Positions 7,053-14,072 of a stretch of 15,040 nucleotides of DNA are shown here, in pieces. Where the stretch lies: the NCBI GenBank assembly GCA_022848835.1, contig JAJISG010000208.1, positions 1 through 15,040 on the forward strand, read 5' to 3'. The position numbers and the translations under genes are program-made. The notes below the pieces were generated by a model. That model was not told the origin of the DNA and did not search any database. It was given only the letters and a program-made list of their open reading frames with translations. Each line of letters opens with the position of its first letter. The first letter of the stretch is position 1. This DNA comes from Thermoplasmatota archaeon (lineage in GTDB: Archaea; Thermoplasmatota; Thermoplasmata; RBG-16-68-12; JAJISG01).

Positions 7053-7808
7053 CTAGACCTGCTCCTCGACAGACTCGACCTCCGTCCCACCGTTTGTCGA
7101 GAACAGGCTGAACTCCCTGATTTGTTTCAGGGATTCATCGCTCTCCGGCATCCTCCGGAACTGGTGATAGAGGAAGACAATGATAGCGGCGATAGCGGCC
7201 ACTATCACGATCCCTATGAGGAGATTTGACCGGAAGGCTGTGAGTATGAGGTTGAAGGAGTAGGCGACCATGAATGTGCCCGCTAGGGCGCCAATGACAA
7301 TGGCCATCAAGACCTTCTTGGCGTCCACTCCACTCATCTTCCCGATGATGGTAGCGCCGATAGCGCCGGAACCCTGAAAGGGGACGATGACGAAGAGGAT
7401 CAGCCCGAGGAAGGCGAGCTTACTGAACCCCTTTCCCTCCTTTATCATCTTCTTGGCCTTCAGCTCCGTCTTTCTAGCCCATTTTCCCAGGAGGGGTACA
7501 TAGTATAGGATCCGATAGTTCGAGAGTAAGAAGAGACCCACTATGATGTCAACCAAGGCGATGGAGATAGCCATGAGGGCGGGGTGGATGCCCAAGGTGA
7601 CGCCCAAGGGTATGACAGACTCCTTCCCGAAGGGAGGGAAGAAGTAGGCGGCGAGAAGCGGAAGGAGCGTCTTGCCTACGTCGCCAAGGGTGTATATGTA
7701 CAGAAGGTAGATCGCGGCGATAGTGAGTGGGACCATCGCCGTCAACACTCCTCGAAGGAACTGACGGAGGGTCAGCTCCCTAATGCTGAACTTCGTTGCC
7801 TCGTACAT
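7053..7808 (-). CDS. COG2426-type integral membrane protein (putative small multidrug export family)
   Basis: A hydrophobic protein with about five to six membrane helices. It matches by eye the 'putative small multi-drug export' family (COG2426). The re-entrant-like segment PPFGKESVIPLGVTLGI is followed by a helix and by LLGKWARK. A second hallmark is FQGSGAIGATIIGKMSG with a downstream helix (GALAGTF). The family name is historical; the transported substrate is unknown, and the fold is related to DedA/VTT proteins. The start is uncertain. ATG 7808 gives 251 residues and begins just before the first conserved amphipathic stretch. The frame remains open to a GTG at 7880 (275 residues), but those extra residues look unconserved. 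A TATA-like stretch at 7849-7858 favours the shorter form. The C-terminus is a polar cytoplasmic tail. Confidence 0.75.
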   Translation of the reverse strand: MYEATKFSIRELTLRQFLRGVLTAMVPLTIAAIYLLYIYTLGDVGKTLLPLLAAYFFPPFGKESVIPLGVTLGIHPALMAISIALVDIIVGLFLLSNYRILYYVPLLGKWARKTELKAKKMIKEGKGFSKLAFLGLILFVIVPFQGSGAIGATIIGKMSGVDAKKVLMAIVIGALAGTFMVAYSFNLILTAFRSNLLIGIVIVAAIAAIIVFLYHQFRRMPESDESLKQIREFSLFSTNGGTEVESVEEQV

Positions 7809-7993
7809 CCTCCCGTGACTCCAGTCGGCATTCAGGGCCACGCAGTCAGATTTGTAAGAAAGGTTCGATGAGAATATCACTCCTGATTACTGGGGCTGGG
7901 AACCTCGACATGAGAGTGGCCATTCAGCCCTCCATCACCGCCCGCTAGCAGGCACTTACCAGGAGGATGGCCGTAACGTCTCCGACGTTGAAG

Positions 7994-8066
7994 TGGGCGC
8001 GGCAGGATTTGAACCTGCGACCTACGCCATGTCAAGGCGTCGTCATAGCCCCTAGACCACGCGCCC
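7994..8066 (-). tRNA. tRNA-Val(GAC)
   Basis: The 73-nt gene folds into a full cloverleaf. The acceptor is GGGCGCG/CGCGCCC with discriminator A. The anticodon arm is ACGCC/GGCGT around the loop TTGACAT, giving anticodon GAC at 8033-8031. The T arm is GCAGG/CCTGC with loop TTCAAAT. CCA is not encoded, and there is no intron. Confidence 0.95.
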
Positions 8067-8087
8067 CTATACGAGGAACACGGACCT

Positions 8088-8105
8088 CCATATAGGCTTT
8101 TAAGG
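8088..8105 (-). promoter_or_regulatory. TATA box region of tRNA-Val
   Basis: The minus strand has CCTATATGG (8088-8096), 22-30 bases before the tRNA 5' end, preceded by CTTAAAAGC (8097-8105). This is the usual position for an archaeal tRNA promoter. Confidence 0.5.
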
Positions 8106-8122
8106 TGAAAACTGCCACAAAT

Positions 8123-8130
8123 CCTTAACC
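8123..8130 (+). promoter_or_regulatory. TATA-like box of the class I aminotransferase
   Basis: The element ccttaacc lies 22-29 bases before the ATG at 8152, fitting a leaderless transcript. It is divergent from, and close to, the tRNA-Val promoter. Confidence 0.35.
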
Positions 8131-8151
8131 ATCTGCTTACTAGGACCGACC

Positions 8152-9255
8152 ATGGTTGGTGAGCGGGTCGACCTTTTCAGGTTCGCACATGAGCATCGTG
8201 GCGAAGTGGTATGGATGAGTCAGAACACCAACACAATCCCGTTGAATCCGAGCATCAAGGATGCCATATTGACCTCCACACAGAAGGAAGAGTACCACCT
8301 ATACCCCTACAAGCCAGGAGTCTTCGGGCTGACCGAGGCCATCAGGAATGACCTGTCAATCGATGGGTTTGATGTCTTTCTTACTAACGGGGGGATCGAG
8401 GCGCTCTACTCTGCTCAGAGGGCTCTCCTCCGGCAAGGTGACGAGGTGGTCACCACCGACCCGAGCTTTCTTCCCATCCACAAGCAGGCCGGGATGTCGG
8501 GTGCAAAGGTCGTGGAGGTCCCCATCTACGGCGAACCCTGGAAGCTTACGGTAGATGCTGTAGAGCGGGAGATGGGCGAGAGGACCAAGGCCCTACTCAT
8601 CATCGATCCTCACAACCCGTTGGGAATCGGCTACACGGCGGAGGAGTTGAAGGGACTGAGTGAGGTCGCAGAGGACAGGGGCCTCTACCTCCTTCACGAC
8701 ATCACCTATGGCGACTTCAATGACGGGCAAGTGCTCGCTACGGAGTTCTACCCTGAGAAGACGCTGCTATTCTACTCCTTCTCCAAGGGTGCGGGGCTTG
8801 CAGGCATGCGGATAGGCGCCCTCATCGGCACGCCGCAACTTGTGGAGAGGGTCAGGCACTTTGACACTAATATCCTGGGAGTAAATGTGCTGGCTCAGAG
8901 AGCGGCCCTAGCCTCCCTCAGGGGTAAGGACGACTGGCTGCCCAGACTCCGAGAGATTTGCGGGAGGAACCAGGCGGTCATTCGAGGCGCGGTGGAGCGG
9001 GTAGACGGCGCCTTCCTTCCTGTCTACCCCTCCAAGGGAAACATGTTCATCATCGACGTTCAGGATACCGGAGTAGATCCCGGGACCCTGGAGGAGAGGA
9101 TGCTTCTGGAGCACAGAGTCCACGTGCGCGCAGGCTACTACCTCTCCGAGAGGTTCGGACAGAACTTCATACGCGTGTCATTTTCGGTTCCACCCGAACA
9201 GTGCGACCGCTTCCCCAGAGCCTTCACTGAATCGGTGGAAGCTCTGAGGACGTAG
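8152..9255 (+). CDS. class I/II pyridoxal-phosphate aminotransferase
   Basis: The 367-residue protein is a fold-type I aminotransferase of the AspC/HisC superfamily. Landmarks are YPYKPGVFGLTEAI (51-64), the phosphate-binding start TNGGIEALY (78-86), N155 in DPHNPLG, D183 and Y186 in HDITYGDF, the Schiff-base lysine K212 in YSFSKGAGLAGMRIG with R220 as phosphate ligand, and the substrate-carboxylate arginine R341 (FIRVSFS). Reaction: transfer of an amino group from an amino acid to a 2-oxo acid. The specific substrate cannot be read from the sequence, and the neighbours (two tRNA genes on the other strand) give no pathway clue. ATG 8152 is chosen from the TATA spacing; no upstream alternative is better. 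Confidence 0.9.
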   Translation: MVGERVDLFRFAHEHRGEVVWMSQNTNTIPLNPSIKDAILTSTQKEEYHLYPYKPGVFGLTEAIRNDLSIDGFDVFLTNGGIEALYSAQRALLRQGDEVVTTDPSFLPIHKQAGMSGAKVVEVPIYGEPWKLTVDAVEREMGERTKALLIIDPHNPLGIGYTAEELKGLSEVAEDRGLYLLHDITYGDFNDGQVLATEFYPEKTLLFYSFSKGAGLAGMRIGALIGTPQLVERVRHFDTNILGVNVLAQRAALASLRGKDDWLPRLREICGRNQAVIRGAVERVDGAFLPVYPSKGNMFIIDVQDTGVDPGTLEERMLLEHRVHVRAGYYLSERFGQNFIRVSFSVPPEQCDRFPRAFTESVEALRT

Positions 9256-9335
9256 GGCGCCGCAAAGTGCAGGCGTTGATTGCCCTTATCTGGCGACGTC
9301 GTACGGGTCCTCGAAGCAGACAATAGGTGGAAGTA

Positions 9336-9435
9336 TGCTCCCGCCGGGATTTTCAAGGATCTAGGGTGAACCTGTTTGAACCCGGGACCCGGGCTCGAAA
9401 GGCCCGAATGATTGACCGAACTACACTACGGGAGC
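9336..9435 (-). tRNA. tRNA-Glu(UUC) interrupted by a 25-nt intron in the T-loop
   Basis: After removing 9350-9374 the sequence is a standard 75-nt tRNA-Glu. The acceptor is GCTCCCG/CGGGAGC with discriminator A. The anticodon stem is CGGGC/GCCCG around CTTTCGA (anticodon TTC at 9399-9397). The T stem is CCGGG/CCCGG with loop TTCAAAT. In the genome the loop is split after TTCAAA, between positions 59 and 60. CCA is not encoded. A TATA-like element lies 31-38 bases upstream. Without the intron the T arm cannot be recognised, so a standard scan may miss or misjudge this gene. Confidence 0.9.
9350..9374 (-). other. tRNA-Glu intron with bulge-helix-bulge motif, position 59/60
   Basis: The precursor forms a textbook hBHBh' structure. 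The outer helix is the T stem CCGGG/CCCGG. A 4-bp central helix pairs exon TTCA with intron TGAA. The 3-nt bulges are AAC and AAT on opposite strands. An inner helix AGG/CCT closes a 12-nt loop. Cutting each bulge after its second base releases exactly 25 nt and restores the loop TTCAAAT. The splice site is therefore defined by structure and by the mature sequence. Confidence 0.88.
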
Positions 9436-9465
9436 ACACCTCAGGTGGGGCATAGGGCGAGAGCT

Positions 9466-9473
9466 GTTAAAAT
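9466..9473 (-). promoter_or_regulatory. TATA-like box of tRNA-Glu
   Basis: The minus strand reads attttaac, 31-38 bases before the tRNA 5' end, in the short gap after the PAC2 gene's stop. Position is acceptable for an archaeal tRNA promoter. Confidence 0.4.
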
Positions 9474-9488
9474 CTACGCCCTGAACCG

Positions 9489-10253
9489 TCAACCTATGTA
9501 GCCGAGGTCCTTCCCGCCTGTGGGCTCATCAGGTTTGACCTCCGCTTCCCTCAGGCGTGAGGTGATTACGTCAATCTGTTTCGCCTTGTCCTCCAGTTCC
9601 GAGAAGTCTATCTCAAGGTCCAGGGCCTGGATGAGGACATCCAACACGGCTCTCGCGCTCTTGGGGTCAACGAAGTAACCGGATGTCTCTCCCATGAAGC
9701 AGACCGAGCGCATGTTGTGGAGTGCACCGAGACCCAGTAGTAGCCCACTGGCCCCGACTATACCTGTGCCTGAATCTACGCGAGAGAAGACCACTCCGTA
9801 TCCCTCCATCTCCTTCACCAGATCCTCTTCGGTAGCCGCTCCTAGGACCCTAGGCTTCTCCACAATTTTTCCAACCCCATAGCCACCCAGGGTGAAGATC
9901 TCCTCCACCCCGAACTCCGCCAGGACTCTCAGGATAAAGTCGGTGATCTCATACTGTCCTTCAGGGTTCATGCCCTGATAGTCGCCCACCAGGAAGATTA
10001 TGTCGACGCCCTTTCCCACGTCCTTAGCGTAGTAGAGCTCGTTATTGACGAGCTTAATCAGGCCACCGTCCAGGACCATGACCTGGGGCGGGAAGTACTT
10101 CGAGACGATCTCCGCGAACTTCTTGGCTCCCAGCTGATCTATCAGGTGCTCTGCCGCCAGCTTACCCACGTTTCCGATTCCCGGCAGGCCCTCTATGAAG
10201 ATGGGTTTCTTCAGTTTGGGCCTCTCCAGGTAGTGAATGACGATGTCGTCCAT
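9489..10253 (-). CDS. PAC2-family proteasome assembly chaperone homologue (COG2047)
   Basis: The 254-residue protein matches the archaeal PAC2 family. It starts with the conserved segment IFIEGLPGIGNVGKLAAEHLI (18-38), followed by FPPQVMV, FLVGDYQGM (91-99), FTLGGYGVG (120-128), and the SGTGIVGASGLLLGLG segment (161-176). A helical, charged C-terminus follows. Archaeal homologues (PbaA/PbaB) associate with proteasome alpha subunits or act as chaperone-like complexes. The C-terminus ends G-Y-I-G, so tyrosine is third from last rather than penultimate, and it is not a strict HbYX gate-opening motif. It is the last gene of the L44e-S27e-aIF2alpha-Nop10-PAC2 cluster, 4 bases after the Nop10 stop. 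This neighbourhood recurs in archaea. Confidence 0.88.
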   Translation of the reverse strand: MDDIVIHYLERPKLKKPIFIEGLPGIGNVGKLAAEHLIDQLGAKKFAEIVSKYFPPQVMVLDGGLIKLVNNELYYAKDVGKGVDIIFLVGDYQGMNPEGQYEITDFILRVLAEFGVEEIFTLGGYGVGKIVEKPRVLGAATEEDLVKEMEGYGVVFSRVDSGTGIVGASGLLLGLGALHNMRSVCFMGETSGYFVDPKSARAVLDVLIQALDLEIDFSELEDKAKQIDVITSRLREAEVKPDEPTGGKDLGYIG

Positions 10254-10257
10254 ATGC

Positions 10258-10416
10258 CTAAACTCCTCGTTTGAGCCTTCTTCTATATTCCCCGTATCGA
10301 TCCTCGGGCGAGTATCGCGGTGGCAAGGCCATCACAGTCCTGCCGTCACACCGATGGCACTCCTCCCTCAGCGTATAGGAACCGCAGGCAGTGCACTTCC
10401 TGATGAGGGTCCGCAT
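10258..10416 (-). CDS. nop10: Nop10, H/ACA ribonucleoprotein component
   Basis: The 52-residue protein is a typical archaeal Nop10. An N-terminal zinc ribbon, KCTACGSYTL then CHRC, gives two CxxC pairs. It is followed by the linear segment with TVMALPPRYSPEDRYGEYRRR that binds the Cbf5 pseudouridine synthase. Nop10 supports guide-RNA-directed pseudouridylation of rRNA. The frame is open eight codons further up, but ATG 10416 is chosen because family members begin with MRxLIRKC and because it lies one base after the aIF2alpha stop (TGAGATG), with GGAAGGAG just upstream as ribosome-binding site. Confidence 0.95.
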   Translation of the reverse strand: MRTLIRKCTACGSYTLREECHRCDGRTVMALPPRYSPEDRYGEYRRRLKRGV

Positions 10417-10417
10417 C

Positions 10418-11200
10418 TCACTCCTTCCTGTGGAACTCACCCTCGCCGCCTCGAGCCTTTATCCCCTCGACGACTTGAGTGGCCGCCTTCTGCAGCTCCT
10501 CTTCCGCGGTCTTGTAATCGGGAGCCCTTACCACGATCCTGTAGCGGGGTGCACCTATGTACTGAACCTTGACAGCGACGCCGTCCTCCTTCTGGATGCC
10601 CATCAGCACCTCCTTGAGGTGGACGATGCCATCGGGTCTGGGGCAGGTCATCTCCAAGTAGCCGTTGATCTTGACCGTTGGAGGGACGATGTTCTCCCGA
10701 GCAACTTCGAGGAAAGCCGCCATCCACTTCCCCTTGAACCCCTCGCGCGTCAACACCTCCTCATTTATGGCGGACTCCTCAAAAGCGCCATACAGGCTAC
10801 CGAAAGTGTCGACCAGGTCTCCCACGAAGGTGGTATAGGTCCACTCCATGTCCTTCTTCAACCTATGGGCCACGAGCTCCAGCAGCTTCTCCGCCTTCTG
10901 AGCGTTCTTCCAATGCTGGATCTTCTCCCTTTTCTGGTGCTCGTTGACTGCCTTCAGGCTGAGGTCGATATGCCCCTTGCTAGGGTCCACGCCGAGGACC
11001 TTGCACACGGCCTTCTGCCCTTCCCGGACGTGATCTCGGATGTACTTGATCCATCCCGGGGCCACCTCCGCAATGTGGATGAATCCCTCCTTTCCGCCGT
11101 ACTCTTCCAGGGACACGAAGGCCCCGAAGTTCTTCACCTTGCTGACGGCGCACACCACCAGCTCCCCCTCTTCCGGCCACTCAGGCCCGTAGCTGGTCAC
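10418..11200 (-). CDS. aif2a: translation initiation factor aIF2, alpha subunit
   Basis: The 260-residue protein matches archaeal aIF2alpha in length and order of domains. An N-terminal S1/OB domain (about 10-85, with [23 protein letters not shown] and [13 protein letters not shown]) is followed by a central helical domain (about 86-170). A C-terminal alpha-beta domain binds the gamma subunit (about 175-260, with [17 protein letters not shown] and YIGAPRYRI). As part of the aIF2 heterotrimer it helps deliver initiator Met-tRNA to the small subunit. The GTG start overlaps the S27e stop as GTGA, so translation is coupled. Nop10 starts one base after its stop. Confidence 0.95.
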   Translation of the reverse strand: MTSYGPEWPEEGELVVCAVSKVKNFGAFVSLEEYGGKEGFIHIAEVAPGWIKYIRDHVREGQKAVCKVLGVDPSKGHIDLSLKAVNEHQKREKIQHWKNAQKAEKLLELVAHRLKKDMEWTYTTFVGDLVDTFGSLYGAFEESAINEEVLTREGFKGKWMAAFLEVARENIVPPTVKINGYLEMTCPRPDGIVHLKEVLMGIQKEDGVAVKVQYIGAPRYRIVVRAPDYKTAEEELQKAATQVVEGIKARGGEGEFHRKE

Positions 11201-11373
11201 GAGAGCACCTCCAGGATCTCGGCCTTGATGTCGGCCTTCCCACCGGTGGGCTCGGCCACTGTGGCGCCACAGACCAGGCAGCTCACCACGCTGGCAACCC
11301 TGTCGAAGGTGACCTGCTCGTTGCCGCAGTCCCTACACTTCACCCTCAAGAACTTGCTCTTGGTTTCCCACAT
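11197..11373 (-). CDS. rps27e: ribosomal protein S27e
   Basis: The 58-residue protein has the S27e zinc ribbon, [11 protein letters not shown] then CLVCG, giving two CxxC pairs, with the conserved PTGGKA segment (about 42-47) near the C-terminus. It binds 16S rRNA in the small subunit. The frame extends upstream, but ATG 11373 starts the family-typical short N-terminus and lies one base after the L44e stop (TGAAATG). Its own stop overlaps the aIF2alpha start by four bases. Confidence 0.95.
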   Translation of the reverse strand: MWETKSKFLRVKCRDCGNEQVTFDRVASVVSCLVCGATVAEPTGGKADIKAEILEVLS

Positions 11374-11374
11374 T

Positions 11375-11653
11375 TCAGACCTCGACAAGCTCCAGAGTCT
11401 TGGCTCGAATAGTGGGTCGATGGTGGGCCTTTCCACAGGACCTACAGCGGAAGCGAATGTTGATCCTCCTCGTAGGCTTCTCACCATGGGGCTTTGGCCT
11501 GGGAAATCCTCCGTAACCCTTCAAGGCCCTTCTGAACCTCCTCTGGCCGGCCCTCATCTCACTCCTTGGCCTAGACTTCACTCTCTCAATCTCCAGCTCC
11601 TGGTGGGAATTGCAGCGGGGACAATATCCCTTGATGACCCTGGGCAGCTTCAT
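11375..11653 (-). CDS. rpl44e: ribosomal protein L44e
   Basis: The 92-residue protein is L44e of the large subunit. It has an N-terminal CPRCNSHQE and a later CRSCGK, forming the zinc-binding site, with the basic [20 protein letters not shown] stretch between. ATG 11653 is chosen because the family begins MKxPR; the frame stays open for ten codons upstream. It is the first gene of the translation cluster. A weak A/T-rich element (about 11685-11694 on the minus strand) may be its promoter. Confidence 0.95.
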   Translation of the reverse strand: MKLPRVIKGYCPRCNSHQELEIERVKSRPRSEMRAGQRRFRRALKGYGGFPRPKPHGEKPTRRINIRFRCRSCGKAHHRPTIRAKTLELVEV

Positions 11654-11938
11654 ACTTGTCCTGAGGCTGCAATACGAGGGCACACTATTTCAAACTTGGG
11701 AGCCTGAAGAATTGCTGGCTATCGCCCCGAGGGGGATTGGGGATACTGAGAACGGTGCTCTTGACCAACACTAAACCCGAGCAAGGCCTCTGCGGCGTGC
11801 GACAATTCTCGTTTCATATCGAACTAAAGGAAGATCATTGATCTGGAGTGAATATCTACAGAATGAACTCCCCTATATTTATAGAAGAAAAGCCTTTATC
11901 ATTCGGTTCAAAAGCCATTCTGGATCGGGGAGGAGAAT
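11654..11938. other. intergenic region upstream of the A/T-rich island
   Basis: No convincing gene is seen. It contains the presumed promoter of the L44e cluster on the minus strand near 11690. On the plus side it contains a perfect palindrome gatcattgatc (11833-11843), a ggagt/actcc inverted repeat (11845-11871) and a strong TATA box (11874-11883). A+T rises from about 11800 onward. Confidence 0.5.
11833..11883 (+). promoter_or_regulatory. promoter of the glycosyltransferase unit with nearby inverted repeats
   Basis: The TATA box tatatttata (11874-11883) would start transcription near 11905. Directly upstream lie an 11-bp palindrome (11833-11843) and a 5-bp inverted repeat (11845-11849 with 11867-11871), either of which could be an operator. 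The TATA call is good; the operator role is guesswork. Confidence 0.45.
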
Positions 11939-12169
11939 ATGCTAGTTCAAAAGTCGGTGCCCTTTCTAGAACTGAGGGGAATCGTTCCCAATCCAGCGGT
12001 CAAGGTTCTCAAGTCGGAGTCTCTTGGAGCACCTACCCGCCTTGATGTCCCTTGCGAGAGATTGCTATTGTCGGTTCGAAACCCGCAGCACAGCCGGCCA
12101 ACTCTCATACTGAGATTTAGGAGTCTTGTTCCAGCCGTGCCAAAGATCGGGGATAATTTCAATGTCTAA
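11939..12169 (+). CDS. possible small protein upstream of the glycosyltransferase
   Basis: A 76-codon frame that I do not recognise. Its support is positional. The ATG has a strong GGAGG (11929-11933) at five bases' spacing, a TATA box lies about 60 bases upstream, and its TAA overlaps the start of the glycosyltransferase (ATG 12162), as coupled genes often do. The sequence has no membrane helix and no clear domain; it is mixed and rather proline-rich. It could also be leader sequence or the remnant of an older gene. Confidence 0.35.
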   Translation: MLVQKSVPFLELRGIVPNPAVKVLKSESLGAPTRLDVPCERLLLSVRNPQHSRPTLILRFRSLVPAVPKIGDNFNV

Positions 12170-13190
12170 AACTAGAATCTCCATGATTACAAGGCTAAGA
12201 CAGGTCAGAAGATGGATGAACATCATTAATCCCGGAGGAATGGGCACAAATGTTCCTCAGGTTTCTCAGGAATTGAGGAAGCTGGGTTATGAAGTCTTGA
12301 TAGATCAGCCCAGGAGAGACTTCGACGTTTTGGATATTCATATTCCTCTCTTCTCCTCATTCGTTTTGGCCTACAAAACCCGGGGCAAGAAGCCGCTGGT
12401 CATCCATGCTCGACATATACCAGAACTCGTTAAGGGTGGGATCATCTTTGGCGATCTCCTCTATTTTCCGCTCAGATGGTATTCCAGATACTTCTATAAT
12501 CTTGCGGATGTCGTAATATGCCCCACTCCATATGTTAAGAAACTTCTGATCAAGGAAGGAATAGAATCTCGCTTGGAAATTGTACCCAACGGCGTCAATC
12601 GAAATGTCTTTAGGAACTCCGAGGAAGGAAGGAGAAGATTCAGGGAGAGGTATGGGTTCCTAGAGGATGACTTTATCGTTCTAAGCGTGGGACTAAATAT
12701 CCCTAGGAAGGGCGTCAAGACCTTCTTGGCGGTTGCGAAAGCGTTCGAGAAGAAGAAGAGTATGAAATTCCTCTGGGTAGGTTCTTCCGAGCCATTCCTT
12801 CACAAGGTGGAAATAGACCACATTCCCAGAAACGCATTCTTTCTGGGTCATCTCCCTTTTACTCAGATTCCTGATGCTTACTCGGGGAGTGATCTATTCC
12901 TCTTTCCTTCATACGCTGAGGGTTATGGAAATGCGTTGTTCGAGGCCGCAAGTTCTGGAAAGGCTTTGATTGTTAGGAATATCCCAGCGTGGGAGGGCCT
13001 CTTTGTTCACGATAGGAACTGTCTGAAGGGCACGAGCGTTGATGATTTTGTCTCTTATGTTTCTACTCTTCATAATGACGATAGATCGAAGAGTGATCTC
13101 GAAAGAGGCTCTTTGGAAATTGCAGAGGAACATGATATGGGAAGATGCGCAGTGAAACTGGCTCGTGTGTACGATGGGCTCTGTAGCTGA
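12162..13190 (+). CDS. glycosyltransferase, GT4-like (GT-B fold)
   Basis: From ATG 12162 the product has 342 residues. The N-terminus has the GT4 layout: a beta strand (RISMITRL) followed by NPGGMGTN, the glycine-rich acceptor/donor loop (23-30). VPNGVNRNVF (141-150) marks the start of the C-terminal Rossmann domain, FIVLSVGLNIPRKGVKTFL (171-189) the sugar-nucleotide strand, and E253-GYGNALF-E261 the EX7E catalytic motif. It would transfer a sugar from a nucleotide donor to a lipid, glycan or protein acceptor, probably for surface polysaccharide or glycolipid. The frame extends to a TTG at 12126, but ATG 12162 gives the standard N-terminus. Codons are much richer in A/T than in surrounding housekeeping genes. 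The next gene follows after 11 bases. Confidence 0.85.
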   Translation: MSKTRISMITRLRQVRRWMNIINPGGMGTNVPQVSQELRKLGYEVLIDQPRRDFDVLDIHIPLFSSFVLAYKTRGKKPLVIHARHIPELVKGGIIFGDLLYFPLRWYSRYFYNLADVVICPTPYVKKLLIKEGIESRLEIVPNGVNRNVFRNSEEGRRRFRERYGFLEDDFIVLSVGLNIPRKGVKTFLAVAKAFEKKKSMKFLWVGSSEPFLHKVEIDHIPRNAFFLGHLPFTQIPDAYSGSDLFLFPSYAEGYGNALFEAASSGKALIVRNIPAWEGLFVHDRNCLKGTSVDDFVSYVSTLHNDDRSKSDLERGSLEIAEEHDMGRCAVKLARVYDGLCS

Positions 13191-13201
13191 GAGGCTGTTG
13201 C

Positions 13202-13792
13202 GTGGTTGTGGAGAGTGTTTATGATTTCTTTGAAGCTTTTGGCCCACTCGGAATGTTGCTAGCGCTTTTTCTTATATTCAATATTGACGGGATACTGTGT
13301 CCTTCTCTGCCTGAATTCTTTGTCGTTGTTACCTTCGGATTGTATCCTTCGATAACCTGGGGGATACTTGTCCTGGCGGTAGCTGTCGTTGGAGGGGTGA
13401 CTGCAAATGCCGCCTTGTATTCTGTGGCCAACAGAGCAAAGCTCCCAAGATGGATAAGGAACAGAATGAAGAATTACATTTCAATGCTACTGATAAAAGA
13501 CGAGAGGATCATACTCCTTAACAGAATTATGCCAGTTGTACCCTACACCGGTGCCTTCATTGCAGTCTGCAATTGGAATGTTGCGAAATCATTGTCCTAC
13601 GTTGCTCTGGGAAACTCCTTGAAGTATGCTGTATTAATCCTGTTATCTGACGTATTTTTCGTCACTTATGGGACTGAGATGGCTCGAGTCATCACAATAG
13701 GACTCGTGATACTATTCGTGGGCGCGAGCTTTCTATATTCTTTCGCATACAAAAGGAGGCTAAGAAAGAGGACCTCCGCAAGCCGAGAATAG
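13202..13792 (+). CDS. VTT/DedA-like integral membrane protein
   Basis: The 196-residue hydrophobic protein has about five to six membrane helices. It has VTT (SNARE-associated/DedA) character. A proline-containing segment (about 33-37, LCPSLPEFF) leads into a glycine-rich helix (VVGGVTANAALYSVANRAKLPRW). Further on, LLNRIMPVVPYTGAFIAVCNW precedes a helix with ALGN, as in DedA-type re-entrant loops. DedA-family proteins are linked to lipid flipping and undecaprenyl- or polyprenyl-phosphate recycling. Pairing with a glycosyltransferase 11 bases upstream would fit a lipid-linked sugar pathway, by inference. The GTG start has GAGAGG about 8 bases upstream. Base composition is A/T-rich like the gene before it. 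Confidence 0.7.
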   Translation: MVVESVYDFFEAFGPLGMLLALFLIFNIDGILCPSLPEFFVVVTFGLYPSITWGILVLAVAVVGGVTANAALYSVANRAKLPRWIRNRMKNYISMLLIKDERIILLNRIMPVVPYTGAFIAVCNWNVAKSLSYVALGNSLKYAVLILLSDVFFVTYGTEMARVITIGLVILFVGASFLYSFAYKRRLRKRTSASRE

Positions 13793-14072
13793 GACAGCGC
13801 TCTGCGAGGTTGTGATGAAGCTCTTACAGCACCATACTACCGGAAAGCATACTCGTTTGTCGAGAAGAACGTTGACAACAAGATAGCAGTTTGACATCAA
13901 GCATAGGCCACCGGTTCATGCAAGCTTTGATTCCCTCGGCACCTTGACCACCGAAACCTATTTCTATCCCCTCCAATATATAAATCAAAATCCATACGGG
14001 GAAGGAGAGGGAACAGTTCACTTAGATCAAATGTAGATTGAAAAATACTCTATGCCGGGATAATAGGGGGAG
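13793..14072. other. intergenic region between the accessory pair and the winged-helix gene
   Basis: No convincing gene. The only sizeable frame (minus strand, GTG at 14021) has no ribosome-binding site, and a TATA-like box lies inside it. Two TATA-like elements are present: aatatataaatc (13975-13986), which is readable on either strand, and a proximal one at 14040-14048. A small RNA cannot be excluded. Confidence 0.45.
14040..14048 (+). promoter_or_regulatory. proximal TATA box of the winged-helix regulator
   Basis: gaaaaatac lies 25-33 bases before the ATG at 14073, fitting a leaderless transcript. The purine run aggggggag abuts the ATG with no spacing, so it is unlikely to act as a Shine-Dalgarno sequence. 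The distal box at 13975-13986 would instead give a leader of about 65 bases. Confidence 0.45.

Noticed and set aside
10391..11707. 438-codon plus-strand frame across the ribosomal cluster
   Set aside because: It is antisense to Nop10, aIF2alpha, S27e and L44e, all recognised with certainty; the predicted protein resembles no family.
12078..12095. ggttcgaaaccc-like stretch resembling a tRNA T-loop
   Set aside because: The flanks do not pair into a T stem, and no acceptor, anticodon or D arm can be found around it.
13824..14021. 65-codon minus-strand frame in the intergenic gap
   Set aside because: It has no ribosome-binding site, a TATA-like element falls inside it, and the sequence has no domain character.
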